From Cyclobacteriaceae bacterium (lineage in GTDB: Bacteria > Bacteroidota > Bacteroidia > Cytophagales > Cyclobacteriaceae): 42,554 bases of DNA. The position numbers were made by a program, and so were the translations under genes. The notes below the pieces were generated by a model. That model made no database searches, was not told the DNA's origin, and saw only the letters and a list, made by a program, of their open reading frames with translations. The DNA lies in the NCBI GenBank assembly GCA_003565295.1, contig PXCO01000378.1, positions 1 through 42,554 of the forward strand, read 5' to 3'. Each line of letters begins with the position of its first letter. Position 1 is the first letter of the stretch. This document shows positions 1 through 7,970 of this stretch, piece by piece.

Positions 1-2
1 CC

Positions 3-1169
3 GCCAGAGACATTGAGGCCTATGTGGACTGGTTGGACATTCAATTTGAAAGAAAAAACCTCCCTTGGGAAAACTCACGATATTATCGCTATAGTTTCCA
101 AAGGTTCAAGGACAACTTTCCTGGCGCAGTATCCATTGACACCTTTTCCAGAAAAGATCCCCTGAGCAATACTGCCTCCATAGAGGTAAGAGATATTGAA
201 AGTCATAAAACGGCCACCCGAAGTGCCTTGCAATGGCTTTTAGGGGAAACCCCAAACGGCATTGCCCCTTTTCCTATTGAGGGATTGAGCACCCGGGAGG
301 ACTACCTCGATCAATTGATCAACCGGCCTAACCCCAAAAATGGCAAACGCCGCAACTTTGCCCCATACAATGCCATTGGGGATTACCAGTATGCCGCTTT
401 CTATTACCCCATAGATGGGGAGGGCCAAATGAAATTACCTGCCTCCGGAAAGCTGCCTGTCATCATTTGGACCCATAAATACGTGAATACAGGTTTTGAC
501 AATAAGCTTACCTCCCTTTTTGAAAAATTTTTGGACCGGGGGATTGCTGTGCTCTGCTTGGACATGATAGGCTATGGCAGCAGAATCGAGGAAGGAACGC
601 TCTTCTATGATCGTTACCCCTCTTGGTCCAAGGCAGGGAAAATGGTGGAGGATCTTAAAGCTGGCATTAGAGGGCTGGAAGACCTGGAATTTGTGGATAA
701 TGACAATATTTATTTAGGCGGGTATGCACTAGGGGGAAGCATTAGCCTGTTTACAGGGGTTCTAGAGGAAAAAGTGGCTGGAATTGCAGCTATAGCAGCT
801 TTTACCCCTTGGCGAAAGGCTGCTGACAACCCTGATTTAATGGGTGCAAAAGCCTTTTCCCATCTCTATGGTTTAATTCCCAAATTGGGTTATTTTTAAC
901 ATGAAGAGGATAGGATCCCAGTGGACTTCCCGGAAATGTTATCTGCCCTGGCGCCAAAGCCATTATTGGTAATTGCGCCTAGCCTGGATAGACATGCGGA
1001 AAAAGCAGATGTGGAAAATGCGGTAAATACGGCCAGGCTCTACTATCAAATGTCAGGAAACAACGATGCATTACAATTTCTCCAACCTATGCAATTCAAC
1101 CGGTTCACCTCTGAAATGGAAGATATCGTGAGCGATTGGGTACATCAACAAATTCATACAACCAAATAA
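3..1169 (+). pseudogene. Alpha/beta hydrolase (dienelactone-hydrolase/acetylxylan-esterase-like), 5'-truncated by the window and interrupted by an in-frame TAA
   Basis: The frame is open from base 3, so the gene begins upstream of the window. It shows an alpha/beta-hydrolase core: a LPVIIWTHKY strand before the oxyanion region, AVLCLDMIGYGSR, then GYALGG at the nucleophile elbow. A TAA at 897-899 stops translation after GYF. The same frame resumes with HEEDRIPVDFPEML and ALAPKPLLVIAPSLDR, which is the expected next strand and acid region of the fold, and ends at 1169. Because both halves share one frame, this is a single nonsense change and not a frameshift. The elbow serine of the usual GxSxG is Ala here. 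The next gene begins 59 nt later. The likely original role is a secreted esterase. It could be a decaying gene, a sequencing error at one base, or a readthrough case. Confidence 0.75.
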
Positions 1170-1228
1170 ACTCAACCCTGGCTTTCTTACCTGAGCTTCT
1201 TACAAAACACTCCATAAAAAAGTGCAAG

Positions 1229-3604
1229 ATGAACCCCTACAGTCATTATATCAAAATCACATTACTCTGTTCTCTATTCCTTTATAGGATGGAGGTACAT
1301 GGGCAGCAGGAAGAGGAGGTACAGTTACGTCTTTCTCTGTTCGATATGGACGCCACACCTCCCATTGGCACCCTGCTGGCATATGATCCCATGGAAGGAA
1401 GGAGTGAATTGGGGTTAAGGGCAAGAGGATTGGTAATCCAGGGAAATGGTTTGCCCATTGTGATCTGTGCCATTGATTGGATTGGGATTGCCAATGGTAG
1501 CCACGAAAGCTTAAAAGCCCAACTGGCTCAAGCTGTGGGCACTCACCCGGAAAGAGTGGCTGTACATGTTGTACACCAGCATGACGCCCCCATCAGTGAT
1601 TTTACCGCAGAGGCCATTTTAATGGACAATGGGCTTGCCCCTCAAGCATTTGAAGGCGATTGGCAAAGGAAATTTATGACAGAATTAGCCGATGCAGCCC
1701 AACATTCGATGAAATTCAGTCAACCCCTCACACATGTAGGTTATGGAACTGCTGAGGTGGAAAAAGTCGCCTCCAACCGGAGAATTGAAGGTGAAAACGG
1801 TGAAATCATTCATTCCAGGACCTCTTCCACCAAGGATCCGGAAATCCGTGCGTTCCCGGAAGGGCTCATTGATTCCGCTGTTTCCCTTGTCAGTTTTTGG
1901 AACGAGGAGCAGCCTTTGGCTGTATTGAGCTATTACGCCGTTCACCCTCAAAGTTATTATCTCACCAAAAAGGCAGACCCAGACTTTCCCGGCATTGCCA
2001 GATTTATGAGACAACTGGAAGTGCCTGAAGCTTTACACATACACTTCAACGGAGCCGGAGGAAACATAACAGCTGGAAAATATAATGATGGCAATAAGGT
2101 CAACAGAGGGGTTCTCGCCCGGCGTTTGGAAGAAGGTATGGCAAAAGCCTGGGCAAACACTCTAAAGTCACCCATCGCTCCCAATGACTTGGACTGGAAA
2201 TATGAAAACGTATTTCTTCCCGTAAACAAGCAAGTAGCGCAGATCGAAGAAGAAATGAAAGAAAAGGATCATCGTTGGTTGACCAATCATATGCAGAGAC
2301 TGGCCTGGAAATATCTCAGGGATAGGGGAAGGGGCACAGCGGTTTCCTGTTTATACTTGGGCAACACCCGGATCCTTCACTTACCAGGAGAGTTATTTGT
2401 GGAGTACCAGCTATATGCCAAATCTTTGAACCCCAACTTGCAGGTTGCCATGGCTGCGTATGGGGATTATGGCCCCTTTTATATAGGTGATTCCATCGCT
2501 TACCAAAAAGGTGGCTACGAAATAGCCTCCAGCCCCACCACCTGGAAGGCTGAAAGACTACTTAAATCCACTATCAATGCTGTCCTAGAACAAGAGGTAC
2601 TGTCTTTGGAGAATAATGCCGAAGAAGCCGGGGTTAAGTTTCCAAACTCCATAGATGCTTGGAATGAACAAATAGCAGGTTGGAAGGAAAGGATGGAAAG
2701 TATCATGGGGCAATTTCCGGACGCACCTTCCCATCCGCCAACCTATGAACTTTTGGACAGTTTGACAACCCCCTCCTACTCCAGGTATCATATTCATTAT
2801 TCCTCCACCCCTGACCAAATGGTGCCCGCTTACTTATATATACCTCGGGAAAAGATGCGGGAAAAATTGCCCGCAATTATGGCCCTTCACTCCACCGGTG
2901 CAGCGGGAAAGGGAATTGTGGATGGACAAAGTGAACTGGAAAACCGGGCGGTGGGAAAAGAACTAGCAGAAAGAGGTTACGTGGTCCTGGCACCCGATTA
3001 CCCCAGTTTTGGGGAATTGGCTAACCATGACTTTAGCACCGATGGTTTTGATTCGGGAACCATGCTTGCTATTTGGAACCATCGTAGGGGCATTGATCTC
3101 CTACAATCCTTACCTATGGTTGCCCCAGAACTGATTGGTGCCATTGGTCATTCCTTAGGAGGGCATAATGCCTTGTTCCTGGCTGCCTTTGATGAACGGG
3201 TGAAGGCCACGGTTAGCAGTTGTGGATGGACGCCTTTTACCCATTATAACATAGGCGAAGAAGCCTCAAAAAGATACGGGGGAAGATTGGGGCCCTGGGC
3301 TCAGGATAGGTACATGCCAAAGATCAAAGCCTATCTTGACCAAGAAAAGCTGCCCTTTGATTTCACCCATATCATAGGAAGTATTGCCCCAAGGGCAGTG
3401 TTCTCCAGTTCCCCTATAGGCGACGGCAACTTCAGTGTGGAGGGTGTCAAAGAAGTGGTGCCCCTATTAACATCCATTTACAGGTATTTTGGCATACCTG
3501 CAAATTTCAAGGTGGTGTATCCAAAGGTTGGACATGACTTTCCTGCAGATACAAGGGATACCGCCTATCAATTTTTAGACCAGCAGCTGGATTTTAGCCG
3601 ATAA
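1229..3604 (+). CDS. Secreted two-domain hydrolase: neutral-ceramidase-like N-terminus fused to a dienelactone-hydrolase-type alpha/beta hydrolase
   Basis: A 791-residue protein. I chose the ATG at 1229 because a signal peptide follows it (hydrophobic KITLLCSLFLY, then VHGQQ). An in-frame GTG at 1136 would add a non-signal extension and overlap the preceding gene. Residues about 30-480 resemble the neutral/alkaline non-lysosomal ceramidase N-terminal domain: FDMDATPPIGT opening, VVICAIDWIG, AVHVVHQHDAP, YAVHPQSYY, FNGAGGNIT. Residues about 560-790 form a separate alpha/beta hydrolase: LPAIMALHSTG, YVVLAPDYPSFGE, nucleophile elbow GHSLGG with Ser about 642, and His about 769 in GHDFP. Both domains look intact. 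The substrate is unknown; an amide or ester in a lipid or glycan is plausible. It lies 32 nt before the dehydrogenase gene and probably shares its transcript. Confidence 0.8.
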   Translation: MNPYSHYIKITLLCSLFLYRMEVHGQQEEEVQLRLSLFDMDATPPIGTLLAYDPMEGRSELGLRARGLVIQGNGLPIVICAIDWIGIANGSHESLKAQLAQAVGTHPERVAVHVVHQHDAPISDFTAEAILMDNGLAPQAFEGDWQRKFMTELADAAQHSMKFSQPLTHVGYGTAEVEKVASNRRIEGENGEIIHSRTSSTKDPEIRAFPEGLIDSAVSLVSFWNEEQPLAVLSYYAVHPQSYYLTKKADPDFPGIARFMRQLEVPEALHIHFNGAGGNITAGKYNDGNKVNRGVLARRLEEGMAKAWANTLKSPIAPNDLDWKYENVFLPVNKQVAQIEEEMKEKDHRWLTNHMQRLAWKYLRDRGRGTAVSCLYLGNTRILHLPGELFVEYQLYAKSLNPNLQVAMAAYGDYGPFYIGDSIAYQKGGYEIASSPTTWKAERLLKSTINAVLEQEVLSLENNAEEAGVKFPNSIDAWNEQIAGWKERMESIMGQFPDAPSHPPTYELLDSLTTPSYSRYHIHYSSTPDQMVPAYLYIPREKMREKLPAIMALHSTGAAGKGIVDGQSELENRAVGKELAERGYVVLAPDYPSFGELANHDFSTDGFDSGTMLAIWNHRRGIDLLQSLPMVAPELIGAIGHSLGGHNALFLAAFDERVKATVSSCGWTPFTHYNIGEEASKRYGGRLGPWAQDRYMPKIKAYLDQEKLPFDFTHIIGSIAPRAVFSSSPIGDGNFSVEGVKEVVPLLTSIYRYFGIPANFKVVYPKVGHDFPADTRDTAYQFLDQQLDFSR

Positions 3605-3636
3605 TTAAATAATTTAGGCATTCAACTGTATTACCC

Positions 3637-5748
3637 ATGAAACGTATATTCCTATTAGTGGCAATATGTACATTAAATATTGCCTGTAGCCCTCCCAAAT
3701 ACCCCGATCCTCTTAGCCCCGAAGATTCAATGGCAAGCTTTGAACTGCATGAGGATTTTGAAATCGAACTTTTTGCTGCGGAACCCCACGTTTGGGATCC
3801 AGTGGATCTGGTATTTGCCGAAGATGGTAAAATATATGTGGTAGAAATGCCTGATTACCCCTACCCTCCGGAGAAAGGAAAAGGTAAAGGCAGGATTAAA
3901 TTATTGGAAGACACCAATGGTGACGGTATAATTGACCATTCCCAGGTATTTGCTGAAGGGCTCGCCGACGCCACTAGCGTGTTGCCCTGGAAAGGGGGTA
4001 TTTTGGTCACCTCTGCTCCTTATATCTACTACCTCGAAGACACCAATGGAAACGGACAGGCCGACAGCAAAGAAGTGATTTTCTCCGGGTTTTTCGACAA
4101 CAATTCCGAGGCACAAATCACCAATTTACGTTTTGGGGTGGATAATTGGATTTATGCAGCCAACAACGGTCAGGCCGGAAAAGTGAGTTTTGCCAGAAAA
4201 CCGGATGCCGAACCCTTGGACACCAGAGGGGCTGATTTTAGGTTCAGGCTGGACAAAGATTTATTTGAATTAGAAAGCGGTACGGCCCAATTCGGACAGA
4301 CCTTTGACGATTGGAACAATAAGTACTTCACCCAAAACACCCTGCACATCCAGCAAAGCGTAATCCCCAGAAGGTATCTTGAAAGGCATGAGGGCATGCC
4401 TTCCAAAAACGTCAACCTCAATATATCGGACCACGATTTCACCATGTATCAACTTACCCCTCCACCCTATTGGAGGGCAGAAAGGACCCGCAGGAGAAAT
4501 AACCAATACCAAGAGCAGGGGCTAGATAGGGTGGAACATGCCGATAAGTATTTCACGGGTGCCTCAGGTGGGACTTATTATCACGGAGATGCCTTTGGGG
4601 ACGGGTATTACGGCAATATTTTTACCGGAGATGTGGCAGGAAATCTTATCCATAGAGATGTGATCGCTAGAAATAAGGAGGGGTATGGCTTTGTGGCCTC
4701 CAGGGCAGTGGACGAAAAAGACAGAGAGTTCCTGGCTTCCACTGATCCTTGGTTTAGGCCTGTAGGCTTCACGGTGGGACCGGACGGGTATCTGTACGTT
4801 ATTGATTTTTACAGACAGCATATAGAAACCCCTGTTTCTATTCCTGATGATCTAAAGGAGGAAATGGACTTTATGTATGGGGAGAACCATGGAAGAATTT
4901 ACAGGATAAAACCTAAAAATGAATCCCAGCAGAAGACCCACGTAGTCAATCTCACTTCAGCAACAAGCTCGCAACTAATGGGACTATTGGCCCACCCCAA
5001 CGGCTGGTACAGGCTAAATGCCCAACGCATGCTGGTAGAAAACCCGGATAAGGACTTACTCGGGGAGGCAATTTCCTTAGCACATAAGCACAAAGACCCT
5101 AGGACCAGGCTTCATGCAGCCTATCTCGTAGAAGCCTGGGACGGCTTGAGTCCTGCCTTTATTGAGGAATTGCTGAAAGATGAACATCCCGAGATACGAA
5201 GACATGCCCTGATCCTGGCAGAGAAATTCCCTTCATTGAGAAAAAATATCCAAGAAGCCACTGAGGATCAAAATAGTGCAGTGGTATTTCAAGCCTTATT
5301 AAGTTTAGGAAATTTCACCGATGAGGAAGCAGCCCGTGTTTTAGCAAAAACCTTATCCACTACCGGCGAATCGAAATGGCATAGAATGGCGGTAGTGAGT
5401 GCTCCCGTTAGCTTAAAAAGCCCCATGCTTAAAGCCCTAAAAGAATTGAGTTTCTTTGAGAAAAAGGAAGATTGGAAGCAGGAATTTAGTAGTGAATTAG
5501 CCATGGCCTACGGTCTAATCGGAAACCCAGACCTTATACAGGACCTTATCAGGTATTTTGAAAAAGAAATTGCCTGGGCAGAAGGCAACCTGGCCTGGCA
5601 TGATGGATTAAGGAAAGGCCTTCAAATCCATGGAAAGGAAAACGAGGCCTTGCAAGCATCACTTGAATTATGGGATAGACAATCTGAGCAAGCTGAAGGT
5701 ACGGATACTGAAATCCTACTGGCGGCTCTTCAACACCTACACCCATGA
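3637..5748 (+). CDS. Piru/PVC-type putative membrane-bound dehydrogenase lipoprotein (beta-propeller plus HEAT-like C-terminus)
   Basis: A 703-residue lipoprotein with lipobox NIAC at residues 14-17. Residues about 35-420 match the soluble glucose-dehydrogenase-like propeller family often annotated as 'putative membrane-bound dehydrogenase' (TIGR02604-like): FEIELFAAEPHVWDPVDLVF, GKIYVVEMPDYPYP, GTYYHGDAFGDGYYGNIFTGD, DPWFRPVGFTVGPDGYLYVIDFYR. Two calcium-loop-like motifs, DTNGDGIID (about 92) and DTNGNGQAD (about 135), sit in the propeller. The C-terminal third is helical and HEAT-like (HPNGWYRLNAQRML, RLHAAYLVEAW, HPEIRRHALILAE). Many relatives end in a c-type cytochrome, but no CxxCH is present here. 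Its stop overlaps the start of the HiPIP gene (ATGA), suggesting a redox pair. The substrate is unknown; a sugar or alcohol is likely. Confidence 0.8.
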   Translation: MKRIFLLVAICTLNIACSPPKYPDPLSPEDSMASFELHEDFEIELFAAEPHVWDPVDLVFAEDGKIYVVEMPDYPYPPEKGKGKGRIKLLEDTNGDGIIDHSQVFAEGLADATSVLPWKGGILVTSAPYIYYLEDTNGNGQADSKEVIFSGFFDNNSEAQITNLRFGVDNWIYAANNGQAGKVSFARKPDAEPLDTRGADFRFRLDKDLFELESGTAQFGQTFDDWNNKYFTQNTLHIQQSVIPRRYLERHEGMPSKNVNLNISDHDFTMYQLTPPPYWRAERTRRRNNQYQEQGLDRVEHADKYFTGASGGTYYHGDAFGDGYYGNIFTGDVAGNLIHRDVIARNKEGYGFVASRAVDEKDREFLASTDPWFRPVGFTVGPDGYLYVIDFYRQHIETPVSIPDDLKEEMDFMYGENHGRIYRIKPKNESQQKTHVVNLTSATSSQLMGLLAHPNGWYRLNAQRMLVENPDKDLLGEAISLAHKHKDPRTRLHAAYLVEAWDGLSPAFIEELLKDEHPEIRRHALILAEKFPSLRKNIQEATEDQNSAVVFQALLSLGNFTDEEAARVLAKTLSTTGESKWHRMAVVSAPVSLKSPMLKALKELSFFEKKEDWKQEFSSELAMAYGLIGNPDLIQDLIRYFEKEIAWAEGNLAWHDGLRKGLQIHGKENEALQASLELWDRQSEQAEGTDTEILLAALQHLHP

Positions 5749-6083
5749 AGAGGAGAAAAGCGATCAAAGATCTAATGGGAATACTATTTGGGGCCTGTGC
5801 CTTTTCTGAAGTGGTTTCCTGTGCTGAAAAAGCAAAAGAGTATGATTTATCAATGGCGGAAAATTGTGGCGATTTAGAAGGGCTGGATGATGCTGAAATA
5901 TCCAAAAGAAACCAGTTAGGATATACCGAAGAGACCCCCATAGAGGAGAATACCTGTGGCAATTGCCAATTATACCTTCCTCCAAAAGAGGATCAACCTT
6001 GTGGAGGCTGCCAACTTTTTAAAGGACCTGTATACGAGAAGGCTTACTGTACCTATTGGGCACCCAGGGTAGCAAATACTTAG
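5745..6083 (+). CDS. High-potential iron-sulfur protein (HiPIP), exported
   Basis: A 112-residue protein. The C-terminal half carries the full HiPIP ligand pattern: CGNCQ (C71, C74), GCQLF (C89) and YCTYW (C102), matching the family's CxxCQ...GCQLFxG...WCxxW layout for one [4Fe-4S] cluster. C86 is an additional cysteine. The N-terminus KRRKAIK followed by a hydrophobic stretch is a Tat-type signal, fitting export of a folded Fe-S protein. VVSC at 23-26 could also be a lipobox. The start codon overlaps the previous stop (ATGA), so it is translationally coupled to the Piru-type dehydrogenase and is the natural candidate for its periplasmic electron acceptor. The HiPIP assignment is strong; the partnership is inferred. 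Confidence 0.9.
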   Translation: MKRRKAIKDLMGILFGACAFSEVVSCAEKAKEYDLSMAENCGDLEGLDDAEISKRNQLGYTEETPIEENTCGNCQLYLPPKEDQPCGGCQLFKGPVYEKAYCTYWAPRVANT

Positions 6084-6156
6084 TTTAGTAAAAAGCAAAA
6101 AATCCAAACGAATTACCTGTTGAATTGGTTGTTTAAGTAACAAACCACTTAAACCA

Positions 6157-6363
6157 ATGAAAAACTACCTTTTCCCAATATTTATCGCTACAGGATTTCT
6201 CCTAATTTACATAACCTCGGTTTATGCCAATCTTAATGTAGGTATCATCATGTTTATGTTTTCCATTTCTCCAATTATTTTGATTTGGATGGTATTAAAA
6301 GTGCTTAAAGCAGACGTTGACACCCCTTTTACATTCGAGGATAAATGGTATGAGGACCAATAG
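6157..6363 (+). CDS. Small two-helix membrane protein, unknown function
   Basis: A 68-residue protein with two predicted membrane helices (residues about 4-23 and 29-48), then a charged tail ending FEDKWYEDQ. I do not recognise a characterised family. It lies 73 nt after the HiPIP gene and 44 nt before a DUF805 gene on the same strand. The clear start, hydrophobic segmentation and compact neighbours support a real gene. Confidence 0.6.
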   Translation: MKNYLFPIFIATGFLLIYITSVYANLNVGIIMFMFSISPIILIWMVLKVLKADVDTPFTFEDKWYEDQ

Positions 6364-6407
6364 TTTATTTTAGGATCTCAATTTTACACCCTCAAAACTC
6401 AAAAGTC

Positions 6408-6761
6408 ATGACTACGATATTTTCTCCAAATGGAAGAATTACCCGAAGAAAATACCTTACCTTATTTATCGTGTTTTACTTTATAAATTTATTCTGTCTG
6501 CTAAGGATGTATGAAGCTTTTGTAAACGAAGCTTATGTAGGATTTGCTGTTTTCGGTATAATTCTAATATCCACCATAGTGCTTTTATTGGTTCAAGCTA
6601 TCAAAAGGCTTCACGATATAGGTTTAGATTGGCGATATGTCTTGTACCTCCTCATTCCTCCACCCGTAAATCTAATAGGGTTTGTATGGTTGGCCATCAA
6701 AAAAGGTCAAGCTGGTGACAACGAATATGGCAAAGATCCCAGAAAAACCGACGCATTTTAG
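6408..6761 (+). CDS. DUF805 family inner-membrane protein
   Basis: A 117-residue protein. The opening NGRITRRKYL, the central RLHDIG, and the C-terminal IKKGQAGDNEYGKDP are the hallmark motifs of DUF805 (YhaH-like) membrane proteins. Three to four hydrophobic segments lie between them. The function of the family is not established. Length and motif order are normal for the family. Confidence 0.88.
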   Translation: MTTIFSPNGRITRRKYLTLFIVFYFINLFCLLRMYEAFVNEAYVGFAVFGIILISTIVLLLVQAIKRLHDIGLDWRYVLYLLIPPPVNLIGFVWLAIKKGQAGDNEYGKDPRKTDAF

Positions 6762-6833
6762 AAACTCATTTGCGAATCAATTTTTTAATTGGTGGGTACT
6801 GTTTATTTTTGGCCCCTTAATCAGAATATCTTT

Positions 6834-7949
6834 ATGCCAAGGTCCCTTATTAAACCTACTGTAATAATTTTAATGCTTTTAATCTTGGCCAATTGCGGCC
6901 TTAAGGACAGAACCGGGCAAGGGTTCTACTTTGAATTGGAGAAAATTGATTCTTTCCAGGTGGAATATAGCGGACCATTTCATGGAATTGATTTTCATGA
7001 ACCTGAGGGGGTTATTTACAATTTCAGGGAAGGGTCCTTTCAAAAATTCAATACTGAAGGAAAAACCTTGGCGAAAAAAACAATCCCCAGAGAAGGCACC
7101 AATAGCATTTCCTATGTAGGCGGGTTGAAAGTGATGCCGGATGGTCGCACCTATTTACAAAGCCTAAAGGGAGAAATAGGAATATTGGACCAGGAGCTCA
7201 ACTTGATAGAAAAATTTCAGATGCCTTTTGCCCCATCGCTCTCTGACTTGAGAAGCAATGTGAAAAGCATGGAAATCGCAAATGGCCATGTGTATATCTA
7301 CTTTCCAGGAAGAGATGGAGTCAACCCCTACGAAAAAGATTTTTTCAAAAACAACCATTTATTGGAGAAGGTGGAATTAGAAACGGGTAAATCCTCACCT
7401 TTTCTCCGCTTGCCCGAAGGGAGTAAATATCAAGAAGAACTTTATTTCGAGCATCCCTTTATTTTTCTTTCCATCTTTGAGGATAAAATCCATTTTGCAT
7501 TTGATAATGAGCCTGTCATTTATGTTTTCCAACTGAATGATGGGGAGTTTTTGGGAGAAATTCCACTTGAGGCAAGCAACTTTGTGGAACTTGAAGGCCA
7601 GGAAATCCCTCTTGATTTGACTACTATCAAAATTCCGGGGATGATAGATGGCCTTTATGCCTTTGAAAATGGGGTAGCGGTAAACTATCTTGAAGGGATA
7701 ACCGAGGAAGCCCTTAAACAGGGTCAAGGAAATGATCCTAATTCCCAAACGAACCCACAAAATCATATTTTGAAAGTTTATCTAAAGGATAAGGGCTGGT
7801 CTAACGAAATCGTGATCCCTATGGAAATTTCCTATCTTCTTAATTTTGAATCACCGGAAAAGGAGTTTTATGCTCTAAAAAATGACCCTGTATCTTCAGT
7901 AGAACGAAGTGCAATTACCTTCTATAAACTCCGGCTATCCAAAAAATAA
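6834..7949 (+). CDS. Lipoprotein, DUF4221-like beta-propeller
   Basis: A 371-residue protein. The ATG at 6834 is preferred because it begins a classic lipoprotein signal (RSLIKPTVIILMLLILANC, Cys about 21). An in-frame GTG at 6789 would put 15 unlikely residues before it and sit in the intergenic region. The rest is rich in repeated beta-strand units of the type xxYNFREGSFQKFNTEGK and LQSLKGEIGILDQELNLI, as in Bacteroidota DUF4221 or six-bladed-propeller lipoproteins. No catalytic motif is visible. The role is unknown. It converges on the next gene with only 21 nt between stops. Confidence 0.7.
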   Translation: MPRSLIKPTVIILMLLILANCGLKDRTGQGFYFELEKIDSFQVEYSGPFHGIDFHEPEGVIYNFREGSFQKFNTEGKTLAKKTIPREGTNSISYVGGLKVMPDGRTYLQSLKGEIGILDQELNLIEKFQMPFAPSLSDLRSNVKSMEIANGHVYIYFPGRDGVNPYEKDFFKNNHLLEKVELETGKSSPFLRLPEGSKYQEELYFEHPFIFLSIFEDKIHFAFDNEPVIYVFQLNDGEFLGEIPLEASNFVELEGQEIPLDLTTIKIPGMIDGLYAFENGVAVNYLEGITEEALKQGQGNDPNSQTNPQNHILKVYLKDKGWSNEIVIPMEISYLLNFESPEKEFYALKNDPVSSVERSAITFYKLRLSKK

Positions 7950-7970
7950 TAATGCTCAATTATTTCAAAA

